A DNA stretch of 64,000 nucleotides. It comes from Donghicola tyrosinivorans (GTDB lineage: Bacteria; Pseudomonadota; Alphaproteobacteria; Rhodobacterales; Rhodobacteraceae). The stretch spans positions 372,001-436,000 of the forward strand of contig NZ_PVTQ01000002.1 of NCBI RefSeq assembly GCF_003003355.1. The letters are read 5' to 3'. The notes below the pieces were generated by a model. That model was not told the origin of the DNA and did no database searches. It saw only the letters and a program-made list of their open reading frames with translations. This document shows, piece after piece, positions 8,643 through 16,739 of this stretch (positions are counted from its first letter, which is position 1; every line of letters begins with the position of its first letter). Position numbers and translations under genes: made by a program.

Positions 8643-10058
8643 ATGGCTGACGCACAGAAAATCGGTATGATCGGGCTTGGCACTATGGGCAGCGCACTGG
8701 CGTTGAACCTTGCCGAAAAGGGTGCCCATGTTGTGGTTCAGAACCGCACAGAGGCCCGTGTTCCTGAATTCATCTCCGAGGCTGGCGCGCTTGCCTCGAA
8801 CCTTGAAGGCGCGGGCGATCTGGCTGATCTGGTGGCCCGCCTGCCTGAGCCTCGTTTCATCATTCTGATGACCCCCGCCGGTGCCGCCACCGACGCGATG
8901 ATCGACGATCTAAAGCCGCTGCTGTCGGCGGGTGACACGTTGATCGACGCGGGCAACAGCGATTTCCACGACACCCGCCGCCGGACCGAGCAGCTGGAAG
9001 AAGCTGGCTTCAAGTTCCTTGGCATGGGTGTCTCGGGCGGGGAAGAAGGTGCGCGTCACGGCCCCAGCATCATGGTCGGCGGCACGGCAGATGCCTATGC
9101 CCCTGTGAAGGGCATTATCGAAGCGATCGCCGCCAAGTTCGAAGACGCGCCCTGCGCGGCCCATCTGGGGCCGGATGGCGCAGGCCATTTTGTCAAAACT
9201 GTTCACAACGGCATCGAATATGCGGACATGCAGATGATCGCCGAGGTTTACGGCCTTCTGTGCGATGCCGGTTGGGATGCACCCAAAATCGGTACTCTGT
9301 TCGGGGAATGGGGCAAGTGCAATCTGGGCTCATATCTGGTTGAAGTGACCGAGGCGGTCCTTCTGGCCACCGACCCCGAGACCGGCAAGCCCATGGTTGA
9401 TGTGATCATGGACAAGGCGGGTCAGAAAGGCACTGGCCGCTGGACCGTGATCGAGGCCCTGAAGCTGGGTCAATCCGCCACCACTATCGAGGCCGCCGTG
9501 GCTGCGCGGTCGTGGTCGGCCGAGCCCGCCGTGCGTGCCGCTGGCGAAGCTGCGCTGGACCCTGCGGGTCTGGCGAAGGTGGAGGTTTCGGCCGAAGATC
9601 TGAAAGAGGCTTTCCTCGCCGCCCGTATCCTGGCCTACGCGCAGGGCTTCCGCGTCTTGCAGGCAGCATCCGAGACCTATGCTTGGGATCTGGATATGGC
9701 CCGCGTCGCGGAGATCTGGCGGGCGGGTTGCATCATTCGCAGCGTGTTGCTGGACGAAATCAGCAGCGCCCACCGCGCAGGTCTTCCCGAGGGGCAATTG
9801 TATCTGGCGGAAGGTCTGCGTCAGAAGGTGATTGCGGGTCTACCCGCCCTGCGCCGTGTGGTCTCGGGTGCGGCCCTGTCGGGCCGTCCGGTGCCCGCCT
9901 TGGCAAGCGCCCTGTCGTTCATCGATACCATGCGTCTTGGCCGCGGCACCACGAACCTGATTCAAGCACAGCGCGATTACTTCGGTGCCCACGGGTTCGA
10001 ACGCGTGGACAGCGACGCGAAGGGTCTGCACGGTCCTTGGGCCGGTCACGGGATGTAA
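8643..10058 (+). CDS. gnd: 6-phosphogluconate dehydrogenase, decarboxylating
   Basis: 471 residues from the ATG at 8643, preceded by CAGGAG; an in-frame ATG at 8589 would translate through the operator-like repeat. The NADP Rossmann motif GLGTMGSALALNLAEKG is at about 10-26. GMGVSGGEEGARHGPSIM and the active-site HFVKTVHNGIEYADMQMIAE are intact, as is a C-terminal tail with FGAHGFERVD. It oxidises 6-phosphogluconate to ribulose 5-phosphate with NADPH production. The long form fits the homodimeric Gnd class. The LacI-like site upstream suggests control by carbon supply. Confidence 0.93.
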   Translation: MADAQKIGMIGLGTMGSALALNLAEKGAHVVVQNRTEARVPEFISEAGALASNLEGAGDLADLVARLPEPRFIILMTPAGAATDAMIDDLKPLLSAGDTLIDAGNSDFHDTRRRTEQLEEAGFKFLGMGVSGGEEGARHGPSIMVGGTADAYAPVKGIIEAIAAKFEDAPCAAHLGPDGAGHFVKTVHNGIEYADMQMIAEVYGLLCDAGWDAPKIGTLFGEWGKCNLGSYLVEVTEAVLLATDPETGKPMVDVIMDKAGQKGTGRWTVIEALKLGQSATTIEAAVAARSWSAEPAVRAAGEAALDPAGLAKVEVSAEDLKEAFLAARILAYAQGFRVLQAASETYAWDLDMARVAEIWRAGCIIRSVLLDEISSAHRAGLPEGQLYLAEGLRQKVIAGLPALRRVVSGAALSGRPVPALASALSFIDTMRLGRGTTNLIQAQRDYFGAHGFERVDSDAKGLHGPWAGHGM

Positions 10059-10066
10059 AGCGGGTA

Positions 10067-10121
10067 GGGGGCTCTGCCCCCGGCCTGCGGCCTCCCCCGA
10101 GGTATTTTGCCAAGATGAAAG
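10067..10121 (+). repeat. Hairpin plus family B element after gnd
   Basis: GGGGGC-TCT-GCCCCC, then GGCC-TGC-GGCC, then CCCCCGAGGTATTTTG and CCAAGATGAAAG. It starts 9 bases after the gnd stop in the gene direction. The first hairpin could terminate transcription although there is no adjacent T-run. Confidence 0.75.
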
Positions 10122-10155
10122 CAGCGCCGTTTCCTTTGGGGGCGGCGTTTTTGCT

Positions 10156-10527
10156 TTAGATAAGGCCGCGCCAGCGTAGGATGGCGATGAAGGCGGTGAT
10201 GACGATCAGCAGGTTGAAGACGATGACGCCTGCAAGGTTGATCAGCTTTGTTTTGCGCGCCTCGGCATGATCTTTGGTTTGCAGCCAAGCTTTGAAGGAT
10301 TTGATGTCCTTGTCGAGTTGTTCCGGCTGGATGTGCTTGCTGAGGTTGGGGTGCGGAGCCAGCGTGAAGGCGGTGTTGATGCGCTTTGCCGCGCTATGGG
10401 CCCAACGGGGCATGTGCCGTTTTGCCTTGGAAATTTGCGTCGCGAAAGCGGCTTGCCGCACGCCGAGGTGGCGGGTCATGAGCTTTGTCAGCTCTTCTTC
10501 GATTTTGGCAAAATCCTGACTGTTCAT
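10156..10527 (-). CDS. Small protein with C-terminal membrane anchor, unknown function
   Basis: 123 residues. Residues 1-95 are hydrophilic, rich in Lys, Ala and His, and mostly helical (IEEELTKLMTRHLGVRQAAF, LDKDIKSFKAWLQTKDHAEA). Residues 97-117 form one hydrophobic segment (LAGVIVFNLLIVITAFIAIL), ending RWRGLI. With no signal peptide this looks like a tail-anchored inner-membrane protein with the N-terminal domain in the cytoplasm. I do not recognise a family. It is divergent from the esterase gene, with 86 bases between starts, and convergent with gnd. Confidence 0.65.
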   Translation of the reverse strand: MNSQDFAKIEEELTKLMTRHLGVRQAAFATQISKAKRHMPRWAHSAAKRINTAFTLAPHPNLSKHIQPEQLDKDIKSFKAWLQTKDHAEARKTKLINLAGVIVFNLLIVITAFIAILRWRGLI

Positions 10528-10613
10528 AGCACCTTCCCTCGGGGTAATTGGGTAAGTGCCTTTGCCGTTTTGCGCAAGGGAGGACCGTTGATTGCAGGAA
10601 GTGTGAGGCGAAG

Positions 10614-11387
10614 ATGCTGAATTACGAGGTGTTTGGCGAAGGTGGAGTGCCGCTTTTGGTGGTTCATGGACTGTTCGGATCGGCGCGTAACCTTGGGGTC
10701 ATTGCTCGTCGTTTGGCCGATAGTCGGCGCGTGGTGGTAGTGGATCAGCGCAATCACGGGGACAGCCCATGGTTCGATGTTCATACCTATCCGGACATGG
10801 CTGCAGATTTGGCCGAGGTGATCAAGGCCGAGATGCCTGAAGGGTGTCTGGTTCTAGGGCATTCCATGGGCGGTAAGGCAGGAATGACCTTGGCGCTGAC
10901 GCGGCCCGAGTTGGTCAAAGGTCTGGTTGTGGCCGATATCGCGCCGGTGGCCTACGGGCACAGTCAGATGGCGCTGGTGGACGCCATGCGGGGTTTGGAC
11001 TTGAGCCAGATCGAGACGCGCCGCGATGCGGACCGTCTGTTGTCTGAGGCCGTGCCTGAAGACGGCGTACGTGCCTTCTTGTTGCAGAGCCTTGATATCA
11101 AGCAGCGCCGCTGGCGCCTGAACTTGGATGTTCTGGCGAAAGAGATGTCTACCGTCGTGGGCTGGCCCGCAGAGGCAGCCGTAGGCCGGACCTATGAGGG
11201 GCCGACCCTGTTCTTGTCCGGGGCTGACAGTGACTATGTCACGCGGGACGGACGCGATGCCGGAAAGGCCCATTTCCCCAACGCCAGGTTCTTCAAAATC
11301 CCCGGCACCGGCCATTGGCTGCACGCGGAGAAACCGCGCGAATTTGAGGCCGCCGTCCGCGCGTGGCTAGACGCTCAGGCGTTTTGA
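10614..11387 (+). CDS. Alpha/beta hydrolase, YbfF-like esterase
   Basis: 257 residues from the ATG at 10614. The oxyanion segment VVHGLFGSARNLG, the nucleophile elbow GHSMGGK (Ser near 85) and the catalytic His in GTGHWLHAEKP near the C-terminus are intact. RVVVVDQRNHGDSPW is characteristic of the YbfF / ABHD11 esterase group. Cytoplasmic; probably hydrolyses short-chain acyl esters or thioesters. Its last 13 bases overlap the 3' end of the small membrane-protein gene on the opposite strand. Confidence 0.85.
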   Translation: MLNYEVFGEGGVPLLVVHGLFGSARNLGVIARRLADSRRVVVVDQRNHGDSPWFDVHTYPDMAADLAEVIKAEMPEGCLVLGHSMGGKAGMTLALTRPELVKGLVVADIAPVAYGHSQMALVDAMRGLDLSQIETRRDADRLLSEAVPEDGVRAFLLQSLDIKQRRWRLNLDVLAKEMSTVVGWPAEAAVGRTYEGPTLFLSGADSDYVTRDGRDAGKAHFPNARFFKIPGTGHWLHAEKPREFEAAVRAWLDAQAF

Positions 11388-11560
11388 TAAATCTGCTTGG
11401 CGACGATCCAGCTGATCGGCAGGGCCACGACAAAGCCCAGTGCTGCCGCTATCAGGATCGGTGTCAGTGTATCCCATCCCATGGTCAGCGCGACAATAAC
11501 GGCGGTGCCCATGAGCGTGGTGGAGATCAGTGAAAACAGGATCGATGCAAGGCGTAACAT
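11375..11560 (-). CDS. Small two-helix membrane protein
   Basis: 61 residues: hydrophobic segments at about 3-26 (ASILFSLISTTLMGTAVIVAL) and 32-54, with a short WDTL turn and a polar C-terminus (AKQIYQNA). I recall near-identical small proteins across Rhodobacterales, frequently carrying the database name CTP synthetase. That name cannot be right for a 61-residue membrane protein. The true function is unknown. The gene is convergent with and slightly overlaps the esterase gene. Confidence 0.65.
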   Translation of the reverse strand: MLRLASILFSLISTTLMGTAVIVALTMGWDTLTPILIAAALGFVVALPISWIVAKQIYQNA

Positions 11561-11634
11561 GACGGCCTCCCTGAAGAATAGCGCGCTTCAGAAAAGCATC
11601 ATATTCCGAATTCAATACATGTCTTTGATCTGAA

Positions 11635-12144
11635 TCAGCGCTTCTTCACATATTTCGTCAGGATGACGATGCGCTGACCTTCCACGCGGCCCTCAATATG
11701 TTCCGCATTGTCCGGCACCAGCGAAATACGGGGCACAGCGGTGCCGCGCTTGGCCGTAAAGCCGCCGCCTTTCACAGGCAGGTCCTTGATCAGCACGACC
11801 GTATCGCCGGTTGCCAGCACAACACCGTTGGAATCGCGGTGAACGGTCTCTTTTAGCTCGTTTTCGACCCATGCACGGGTCTCGTCATCCAGCCACAATT
11901 GCTCCAGCAGATCGCGGGCCCAATCCTGATCCGTCAGACGGCCCAGTAGGCGCGCGCTTAGAACCTGCGTCGCGGCGTCTTCCGACCACATGGACGATCC
12001 CAGACAGCGCCAATGGTCGGGGTTGGTCGTCTCGGCGATTTGGCCAGCGCAGACAGGGCATAGCTGTACTTCGGCGCCCTCGGGGCCTCCGGTGACAGCA
12101 AAAGCTTCGGTCGAGGCAGCATCAGAGCAAAGGGCACAGGTCAT
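11635..12144 (-). CDS. PhnA/YjdM-like zinc-ribbon protein
   Basis: 169 residues. The N-terminal zinc ribbon has CALCSD (Cys 3 and 6) and LCPVCAG. The C-terminal PhnA domain carries SNGVVLATGDTVVLIKDLPVKG and the TAKRGTAV segment, ending with a basic tail. The N-terminal part is longer than in E. coli YjdM. The family was once linked to phosphonate use (PhnA), but the role of this cytosolic protein is uncertain. It stands alone, with a spacer holding a repeat element on its 5' side. Confidence 0.8.
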   Translation of the reverse strand: MTCALCSDAASTEAFAVTGGPEGAEVQLCPVCAGQIAETTNPDHWRCLGSSMWSEDAATQVLSARLLGRLTDQDWARDLLEQLWLDDETRAWVENELKETVHRDSNGVVLATGDTVVLIKDLPVKGGGFTAKRGTAVPRISLVPDNAEHIEGRVEGQRIVILTKYVKKR

Positions 12145-12230
12145 GACAGAAATTCCGGTCTGGGATCACATGAAACGGGCTATAGACCAGCGGGCCGCCA
12201 AGTAAAACGCCCATTGGGTCGCACCCGCTC

Positions 12231-12284
12231 TTTCATCTTGGTAAAAATACCTCGGGGGAGGCCGCAGGCCGGGGGCAGAGCCCC
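12231..12284 (-). repeat. Hairpin plus family B element after lepA
   Basis: On the minus strand: GGGGCTCTGCCCCC, GGCC-TGC-GGCC, CCCCCGAGGTATTTTTA, CCAAGATGAAAG. It directly follows the lepA terminator in the lepA direction. Confidence 0.75.
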
Positions 12285-12285
12285 A

Positions 12286-12315
12286 AAATGAAAAGAGCGC
12301 CCGAAGGGGCGCTCT
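12286..12315 (-). terminator. Rho-independent terminator of lepA
   Basis: Stem AGAGCGCCC / GGGCGCTCT (9 bp, 4-base loop, 12294-12315). On the minus strand it is followed by TTTTCATTTT. It begins 8 bases after the lepA stop. Confidence 0.85.
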
Positions 12316-12322
12316 GATCTGA

Positions 12323-14122
12323 TCAATCATCCATCTTGAGGGCGCTGATAAAGGCCTCTTGCGGGATCTCGACGCGGCCGAACTGGCGCATCTTTTTCTT
12401 ACCGGCTTTCTGCTTTTCCAGCAGCTTCCGTTTCCGGGTTGCGTCGCCGCCGTAACACTTGGCGGTCACGTCTTTGCGCAGCGCGGCCAGTGTTTCGCGG
12501 GCGATCACCTTGCCGCCGATGGCGGCCTGGATCGGGATCTTGAACATGTGACGGGGGATCAGCTCTTTCAGCTTCTCGCACATGGCGCGGCCACGGGTCT
12601 CGGCGCGGGTCCGGTGCACCATGATCGACAGCGCGTCTACAGGCTCGTCGTTCACCAGAATCTGCATCTTGACCAGCTGGTCTTCCTGATAGCCGCTCAT
12701 CTGGTAGTCGAAGGACGCATAGCCCTTGGTTACCGATTTCAGGCGGTCGTAGAAGTCAAAGACCACTTCGTTCAGGGGCAGGTCATAGACCGCCATCGCA
12801 CGGGCACCGGCATAGGTCAGGTCCAACTGCACGCCGCGGCGGTCCTGACACAGCTTTAGCACGTCACCCAGATACTCGTCCGGCACCATGATGGTGGCCT
12901 TGATACGAGGCTCTTCCAGATGGTCCACCTTCGACAGGTCGGGCATGTCGGCGGGGTTGTGCAGCTCGATCATCTCGCCGTCTTTCATAAAGATATGATA
13001 GACAACCGAGGGGGCCGTGGTAATCAGCTCGATGTTGTATTCACGTTCGATCCGGTCGCGGATCACTTCAAGGTGCAATAGACCAAGGAAGCCGCAACGG
13101 AAGCCGAAGCCAAGCGCGGCAGAGCTTTCCATCTCGTAGCTGAAGGACGCATCGTTCAGGGCCAGTTTTTCGATCGCGTTGCGCAGGTCGTCGAATTCGG
13201 CGCTGTCCACGGGGAACAGACCACAGAAGACCACAGGGATCGAAGGTTTGAAGCCCGGCAGCGGTGTCTCGCAGCCCTTCTTTTCGGTGGTGATCGTGTC
13301 GCCGACGCGGGTGTCGCGCACCTGCTTGATCGACGCAGTCAGAAAGCCGATCTCGCCCGGTCCAAGTTCTGCGATGTCCTGCATCTGGGGACGGAAGACC
13401 CCCAGTTTTTCCACCGGATACTGGCCGCCGGTTTTCATCATCTTGATGCGGTCACCCTTTTTGATGACGCCGTCGATGACGCGGATAATGACCACAACGC
13501 CAAGGTAGGCGTCATAGTAGCTGTCCACCAGCATGGCCTTCAGGGGCGCGTTGCGGTCGCCTTTGGGGGCGGGCAGGCGGGTAACGATGGCCTCAAGCAC
13601 GTCGGGGATGCCGACGCCGGTCTTGGCCGAAATGTGGATCGAGTTGCTGGCGTCGATCCCGATCACATCCTCGATCTGCTCGGCCACGCGTTCGCAATCG
13701 GACGCGGGCAGGTCCACCTTGTTCAGGACGGGCACGATCTCGTGGTCGGCGTCGATGGCCTGATAGACGTTCGCAAGGGTCTGCGCCTCAACCCCTTGGG
13801 TCGAGTCCACCACCAGCAGCGAGCCTTCCACCGCCTGCATCGACCGGCTGACCTCATAGCTGAAGTCCACGTGACCGGGGGTGTCGATCAGGTTCAGGGT
13901 GTAAGTCTGGCCGTCCTTTGCCGGATACTCGATCCGGACGGTGTTGGCCTTGATCGTGATGCCACGTTCGCGCTCGATATCCATCGAGTCGAGAAGCTGT
14001 GCTTTCATATCGCGTTCGGCCACGGTGCCGGTCAGCTGGATCAGGCGATCCGCCAGCGTGGATTTACCATGGTCGATGTGCGCGACGATCGAAAAGTTAC
14101 GGATGTTCGAGAGCTCTGTCAT
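12323..14122 (-). CDS. lepA: Elongation factor 4 (LepA) GTPase
   Basis: 599 residues from the ATG at 14122 ([20 protein letters not shown]), the canonical LepA start; a start at 14158 would add 12 residues. G1 [10 protein letters not shown]3 DTPGHVDF, G4 NKVDLP, EF-Tu-like domain 2, two EF-G-like domains and the LepA-specific C-terminal domain ([20 protein letters not shown]) are present. LepA binds ribosomes and is credited with back-translocation or 30S assembly support. Monocistronic with its own terminator. Confidence 0.97.
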   Translation of the reverse strand: MTELSNIRNFSIVAHIDHGKSTLADRLIQLTGTVAERDMKAQLLDSMDIERERGITIKANTVRIEYPAKDGQTYTLNLIDTPGHVDFSYEVSRSMQAVEGSLLVVDSTQGVEAQTLANVYQAIDADHEIVPVLNKVDLPASDCERVAEQIEDVIGIDASNSIHISAKTGVGIPDVLEAIVTRLPAPKGDRNAPLKAMLVDSYYDAYLGVVVIIRVIDGVIKKGDRIKMMKTGGQYPVEKLGVFRPQMQDIAELGPGEIGFLTASIKQVRDTRVGDTITTEKKGCETPLPGFKPSIPVVFCGLFPVDSAEFDDLRNAIEKLALNDASFSYEMESSAALGFGFRCGFLGLLHLEVIRDRIEREYNIELITTAPSVVYHIFMKDGEMIELHNPADMPDLSKVDHLEEPRIKATIMVPDEYLGDVLKLCQDRRGVQLDLTYAGARAMAVYDLPLNEVVFDFYDRLKSVTKGYASFDYQMSGYQEDQLVKMQILVNDEPVDALSIMVHRTRAETRGRAMCEKLKELIPRHMFKIPIQAAIGGKVIARETLAALRKDVTAKCYGGDATRKRKLLEKQKAGKKKMRQFGRVEIPQEAFISALKMDD

Positions 14123-14217
14123 GGATGGCGATATGCGTTGGAAAAGGGGATTGGTCAAGCGACTCGATAGGGGGATCGGGGCCTATTTCACACTTGTTTC
14201 GCAGCTTTAAGGTGGTC

Positions 14218-14682
14218 TCAGGCCAGCGGCAAGGTGTCCCGTTGGACAAGGGGCCGCAGGGCGAAGGATGTGGTCATGGACCGGATGCCGCTGACCTGCA
14301 TCATATGACGCTCCAGAAAGCGGTCATAGGCGGTCAGATCGCGGGCCACGATCCGCAGCAGGATATCGCGCGATCCGCTCATGAGGTGGCATTCGATCAC
14401 CTCGTCGAAGGCACTGATCTGGCGGGTAAAATCTTCGACCGCGCGGGTGGATTGCTCGGCCAGTTCCACAAAGACAAAGACCGTCAGGGTCAGGCCCACC
14501 TGCGCGGCGTTGATGCGGGCGCCATAGCCGCTGATGACGCCGGATTTCTCCATCTGGGCGACGCGGCGGGCGCAAGGCGTTGTCGAGAGGCCCACGCGCT
14601 CGGCCAGCTCGGTCATGGGAATCCGGCCCTCTTTTTGCAGGATGGCAAGGATACGGATGTCTTTGGTGTCTAGGGAATGCAT
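14218..14682 (-). CDS. Lrp/AsnC family transcriptional regulator
   Basis: 154 residues from the ATG at 14682 (MHSLDTKDIRILAIL). The N-terminal helix-turn-helix covers 1-60 (ELAERVGLSTTPCARRVAQM), and the RAM ligand-binding domain about 65-150 (DEVIECHLMSGSRDILLRIV). The gene is divergent from a leucine dehydrogenase-type gene with a shared inverted repeat in the spacer. It is therefore most likely the local amino-acid-responsive regulator of that gene and of itself, as with many Lrp-like specific regulators. Confidence 0.9.
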   Translation of the reverse strand: MHSLDTKDIRILAILQKEGRIPMTELAERVGLSTTPCARRVAQMEKSGVISGYGARINAAQVGLTLTVFVFVELAEQSTRAVEDFTRQISAFDEVIECHLMSGSRDILLRIVARDLTAYDRFLERHMMQVSGIRSMTTSFALRPLVQRDTLPLA

Positions 14683-14707
14683 GGTGTTTTGTGTGGCTTT
14701 ATTAGTG

Positions 14708-14744
14708 AATATCACTCAGAATGTGGATAACATTGGGTGATATT
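14708..14744. promoter_or_regulatory. Candidate Lrp-type operator between regulator and dehydrogenase genes
   Basis: AATATCACTCA (14708-14718) and TGGGTGATATT (14734-14744) form an inverted repeat matching at 10 of 11 positions, with a 15-base AT-richer centre (GTGGATAAC). It lies 26 bases from the regulator start and 69 bases before the chosen dehydrogenase start. The position fits autoregulation plus control of the divergent gene. Confidence 0.55.
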
Positions 14745-14812
14745 TGGCGAAAGACCTTAGTTCAGGTTTGATAGATTCCTCCGCAATAGAGTTTTTCGCA
14801 GGGAATGGCAGA

Positions 14813-15859
14813 ATGCTGACCAAACTGGATCAATCGGGATATGAAGGCGTTTACCGGGTCGAGGATGCGGCCAGCGGCCTACGCGGCTATATCGCTGTGC
14901 ACTCGACCGTGCGCGGTCCGGCGGCAGGTGGTCTGCGGATGCGCCCCTATGCGGCCGAGGCCGAGGCGCTGGAAGATGTGCTGCGCCTCAGCGCGGGCAT
15001 GACCTACAAGAATGCCGCAGCCGATCTGCCTTTGGGCGGCGGTAAGGCCGTGATCATCGGTGATCCTGCCAAGGACAAGTCTGAGGCCCTGCTGCGGGCC
15101 ATGGGCCGCGCAGTTGAGGCGCTTGAGGGCAAGTACTGGACCGCCGAAGACATGGGCATGAGCCCCGATGACATGGCCGTTCTGGCGCAAGAGACCAAAT
15201 ATGTCGCGGGTCTGGGTCAGGGCGACTTCGCCAGTGGCGATCCGTCGCCCGTCACCGCCGCAGGTGTTCTGGGCTGCATGGAAGTGGCGGCGCGTCACGC
15301 GTTCGGCTCTAGCAATCTGCAGGGCAAAACCGTTGCCGTTCAGGGGCTTGGCCATGTGGGTATGTATCTGGCCGAAGGGCTGCACCGCGCTGGTGCCAAG
15401 CTGATCGTGGCCGATACCAACGCCCGTGCCGTGCAAGAGGCGATGGAGCGGTTCGAGGCCGTGGCCGTGGCACCCGAGGCGATCCACGGGGTCGAAGCGG
15501 ATATCTACGCCCCTTGCGCCATTGGCGGCACCGTGAACATGGGCACCATTCCCGAGATCAAAGCCAAGCTGATTTGCGGTGCGGCGAACAACCAGTTGGC
15601 CAGCCGCCGCGAACGCATGCTGCTTGAGGCGCGCGATATCCTTTATGCGCCCGATTACGTGGCCAACGGGGGCGGGATCATCAACGTCGCGGCCGAGATC
15701 CTCAAGATCGAAACCCGTGCTCCTTGGGTCGCGGCGCGGCTTGGCCGTCTTGAGGAAACCATGGATCAGATCCTGAACCGTGCCTTACGCAATCGGCAAA
15801 CACCTGCCGACGTTGCCGACGCACTGGTCGAAGAGCGTCTTACGGTCAAGGCTGCGTGA
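14813..15859 (+). CDS. Leucine dehydrogenase-type Glu/Leu/Phe/Val dehydrogenase
   Basis: 348 residues from the ATG at 14813 (GGGAA Shine-Dalgarno). An in-frame TTG at 14744 would start inside the putative operator and is rejected. Substrate and catalytic lysines lie in GMTYKNA (K66) and GGGKAVI (K78), with GPAAGGLRMRPY before them. The NAD-binding VQGLGHVGMYLAEGL follows, near 185-200. The family deaminates branched-chain or aromatic amino acids to 2-oxo acids with NAD. Leucine/valine is most likely from length and motifs. Control by the divergent Lrp-type regulator is probable. Confidence 0.88.
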   Translation: MLTKLDQSGYEGVYRVEDAASGLRGYIAVHSTVRGPAAGGLRMRPYAAEAEALEDVLRLSAGMTYKNAAADLPLGGGKAVIIGDPAKDKSEALLRAMGRAVEALEGKYWTAEDMGMSPDDMAVLAQETKYVAGLGQGDFASGDPSPVTAAGVLGCMEVAARHAFGSSNLQGKTVAVQGLGHVGMYLAEGLHRAGAKLIVADTNARAVQEAMERFEAVAVAPEAIHGVEADIYAPCAIGGTVNMGTIPEIKAKLICGAANNQLASRRERMLLEARDILYAPDYVANGGGIINVAAEILKIETRAPWVAARLGRLEETMDQILNRALRNRQTPADVADALVEERLTVKAA

Positions 15860-15930
15860 TTGAAATGTTAACGGTTTTGCGGCATGCTTTTTGCAATTCT
15901 CAAAAATAGAGAAACAAGAGGCAGACCCAC

Positions 15931-16245
15931 ATGATCCGCAAAACCGTTCTCATGATTACCGCAGCCAGCGCTTTCACTGTTGGCACCGCAGGCGTGTCCC
16001 ACGCCGGTGCCGTTGAAAAAGCTTGCCGTGCGTCCGACCGTCCCGCCGCCACAGCCAGCCTGTGCCGCTGCATCGGCTCGGTCGCTGACCGCACCCTGAC
16101 CGGCGCTGACCAGCGTCAGGCCGCCGCCTTCTTCAAGGACCCGGACAAGGCGCAGGAAATCAAGATGTCCAACAGCCGCCGCCACAGTGAATTCTGGGAT
16201 CGCTACAAAGCCTTCGGCGCGGCTGCGGAACAGTATTGTTCCTAA
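15931..16245 (+). CDS. Small secreted cysteine-containing protein, unknown function
   Basis: 104 residues. A clear signal peptide (MIRKTVLMITAASAFTVGTA, cleavage after SHA near 26) precedes a mature region with CRASDRP, a CRC pair (Cys in SLCRCIGSVAD) and a C-terminal YCS, giving probable periplasmic disulfides. DQRQAAAFFKDPDKAQEIK and FWDRYKAFG are typical blocks of a Rhodobacterales family. I recall members being labelled arginine transporter, a label this size and architecture do not support. Convergent with the LMW phosphatase gene, overlapping by 4 bases. Confidence 0.7.
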   Translation: MIRKTVLMITAASAFTVGTAGVSHAGAVEKACRASDRPAATASLCRCIGSVADRTLTGADQRQAAAFFKDPDKAQEIKMSNSRRHSEFWDRYKAFGAAAEQYCS

Positions 16246-16685
16246 ACGGGCAGGGCCGCTAGCAGGCCCTTGGCGCAGACCTCGACCATATCGAGGGTTT
16301 TGTCGAATTCCCGAGTATAATAAGGGTCCGGTACATCAGTGCCGGGCCTTTTGCTGTATTCAGAGAACAGTTTCACCGGCGTTTGGTTCCCCGCAGGGCG
16401 CAGGGATTCGATGTCCGTGATGTTGTCCCGATCCATCCCGATAATCAGGTCGAACCTATCGAAATCCGCCGCCGTGAACAGCCGTGCACGCAGATCTGAT
16501 AGATCATAACCGCGTGCCTTGGCGGCCCGTTGCATGGGGCCGTAGGGCGGCTCTCCGATGTGCCAGCGACCGGTGCCTGCGCTGTCCAGCGACAGGGCGC
16601 GATTGCCCGCCAGCGCCCGCGTGACCCCCTCGGCCGAGGGCGAGCGGCAGATGTTGCCAAGACAGACAAAGAGGATGCTGGTCAT
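16242..16685 (-). CDS. Low-molecular-weight protein-tyrosine phosphatase
   Basis: 147 residues. The P-loop C-x5-R-S is CLGNICRS at 8-15, and the general acid Asp is in DVPDPYY near 117. STGTGRWHIGEPP-like and HxARLF-type elements (DLRARLFTAADF) match the classic family (Wzb/YfkJ type). It removes phosphate from protein tyrosine or small substrates. Divergent from the sirtuin gene, 54 bases between starts. Confidence 0.92.
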   Translation of the reverse strand: MTSILFVCLGNICRSPSAEGVTRALAGNRALSLDSAGTGRWHIGEPPYGPMQRAAKARGYDLSDLRARLFTAADFDRFDLIIGMDRDNITDIESLRPAGNQTPVKLFSEYSKRPGTDVPDPYYTREFDKTLDMVEVCAKGLLAALPV

Positions 16686-16739
16686 GGGGCGGCTCCTTTG
16701 ACAGGGTGGTCCTGTAGGGGGCTAGCAGAGGCAGGGGCT

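Noticed and set aside
7536-12284. Family B copies considered as a CRISPR or mobile element
   Set aside because: Copies are kilobases apart, have no regular spacers, no cas or transposase genes nearby, and follow gene ends.
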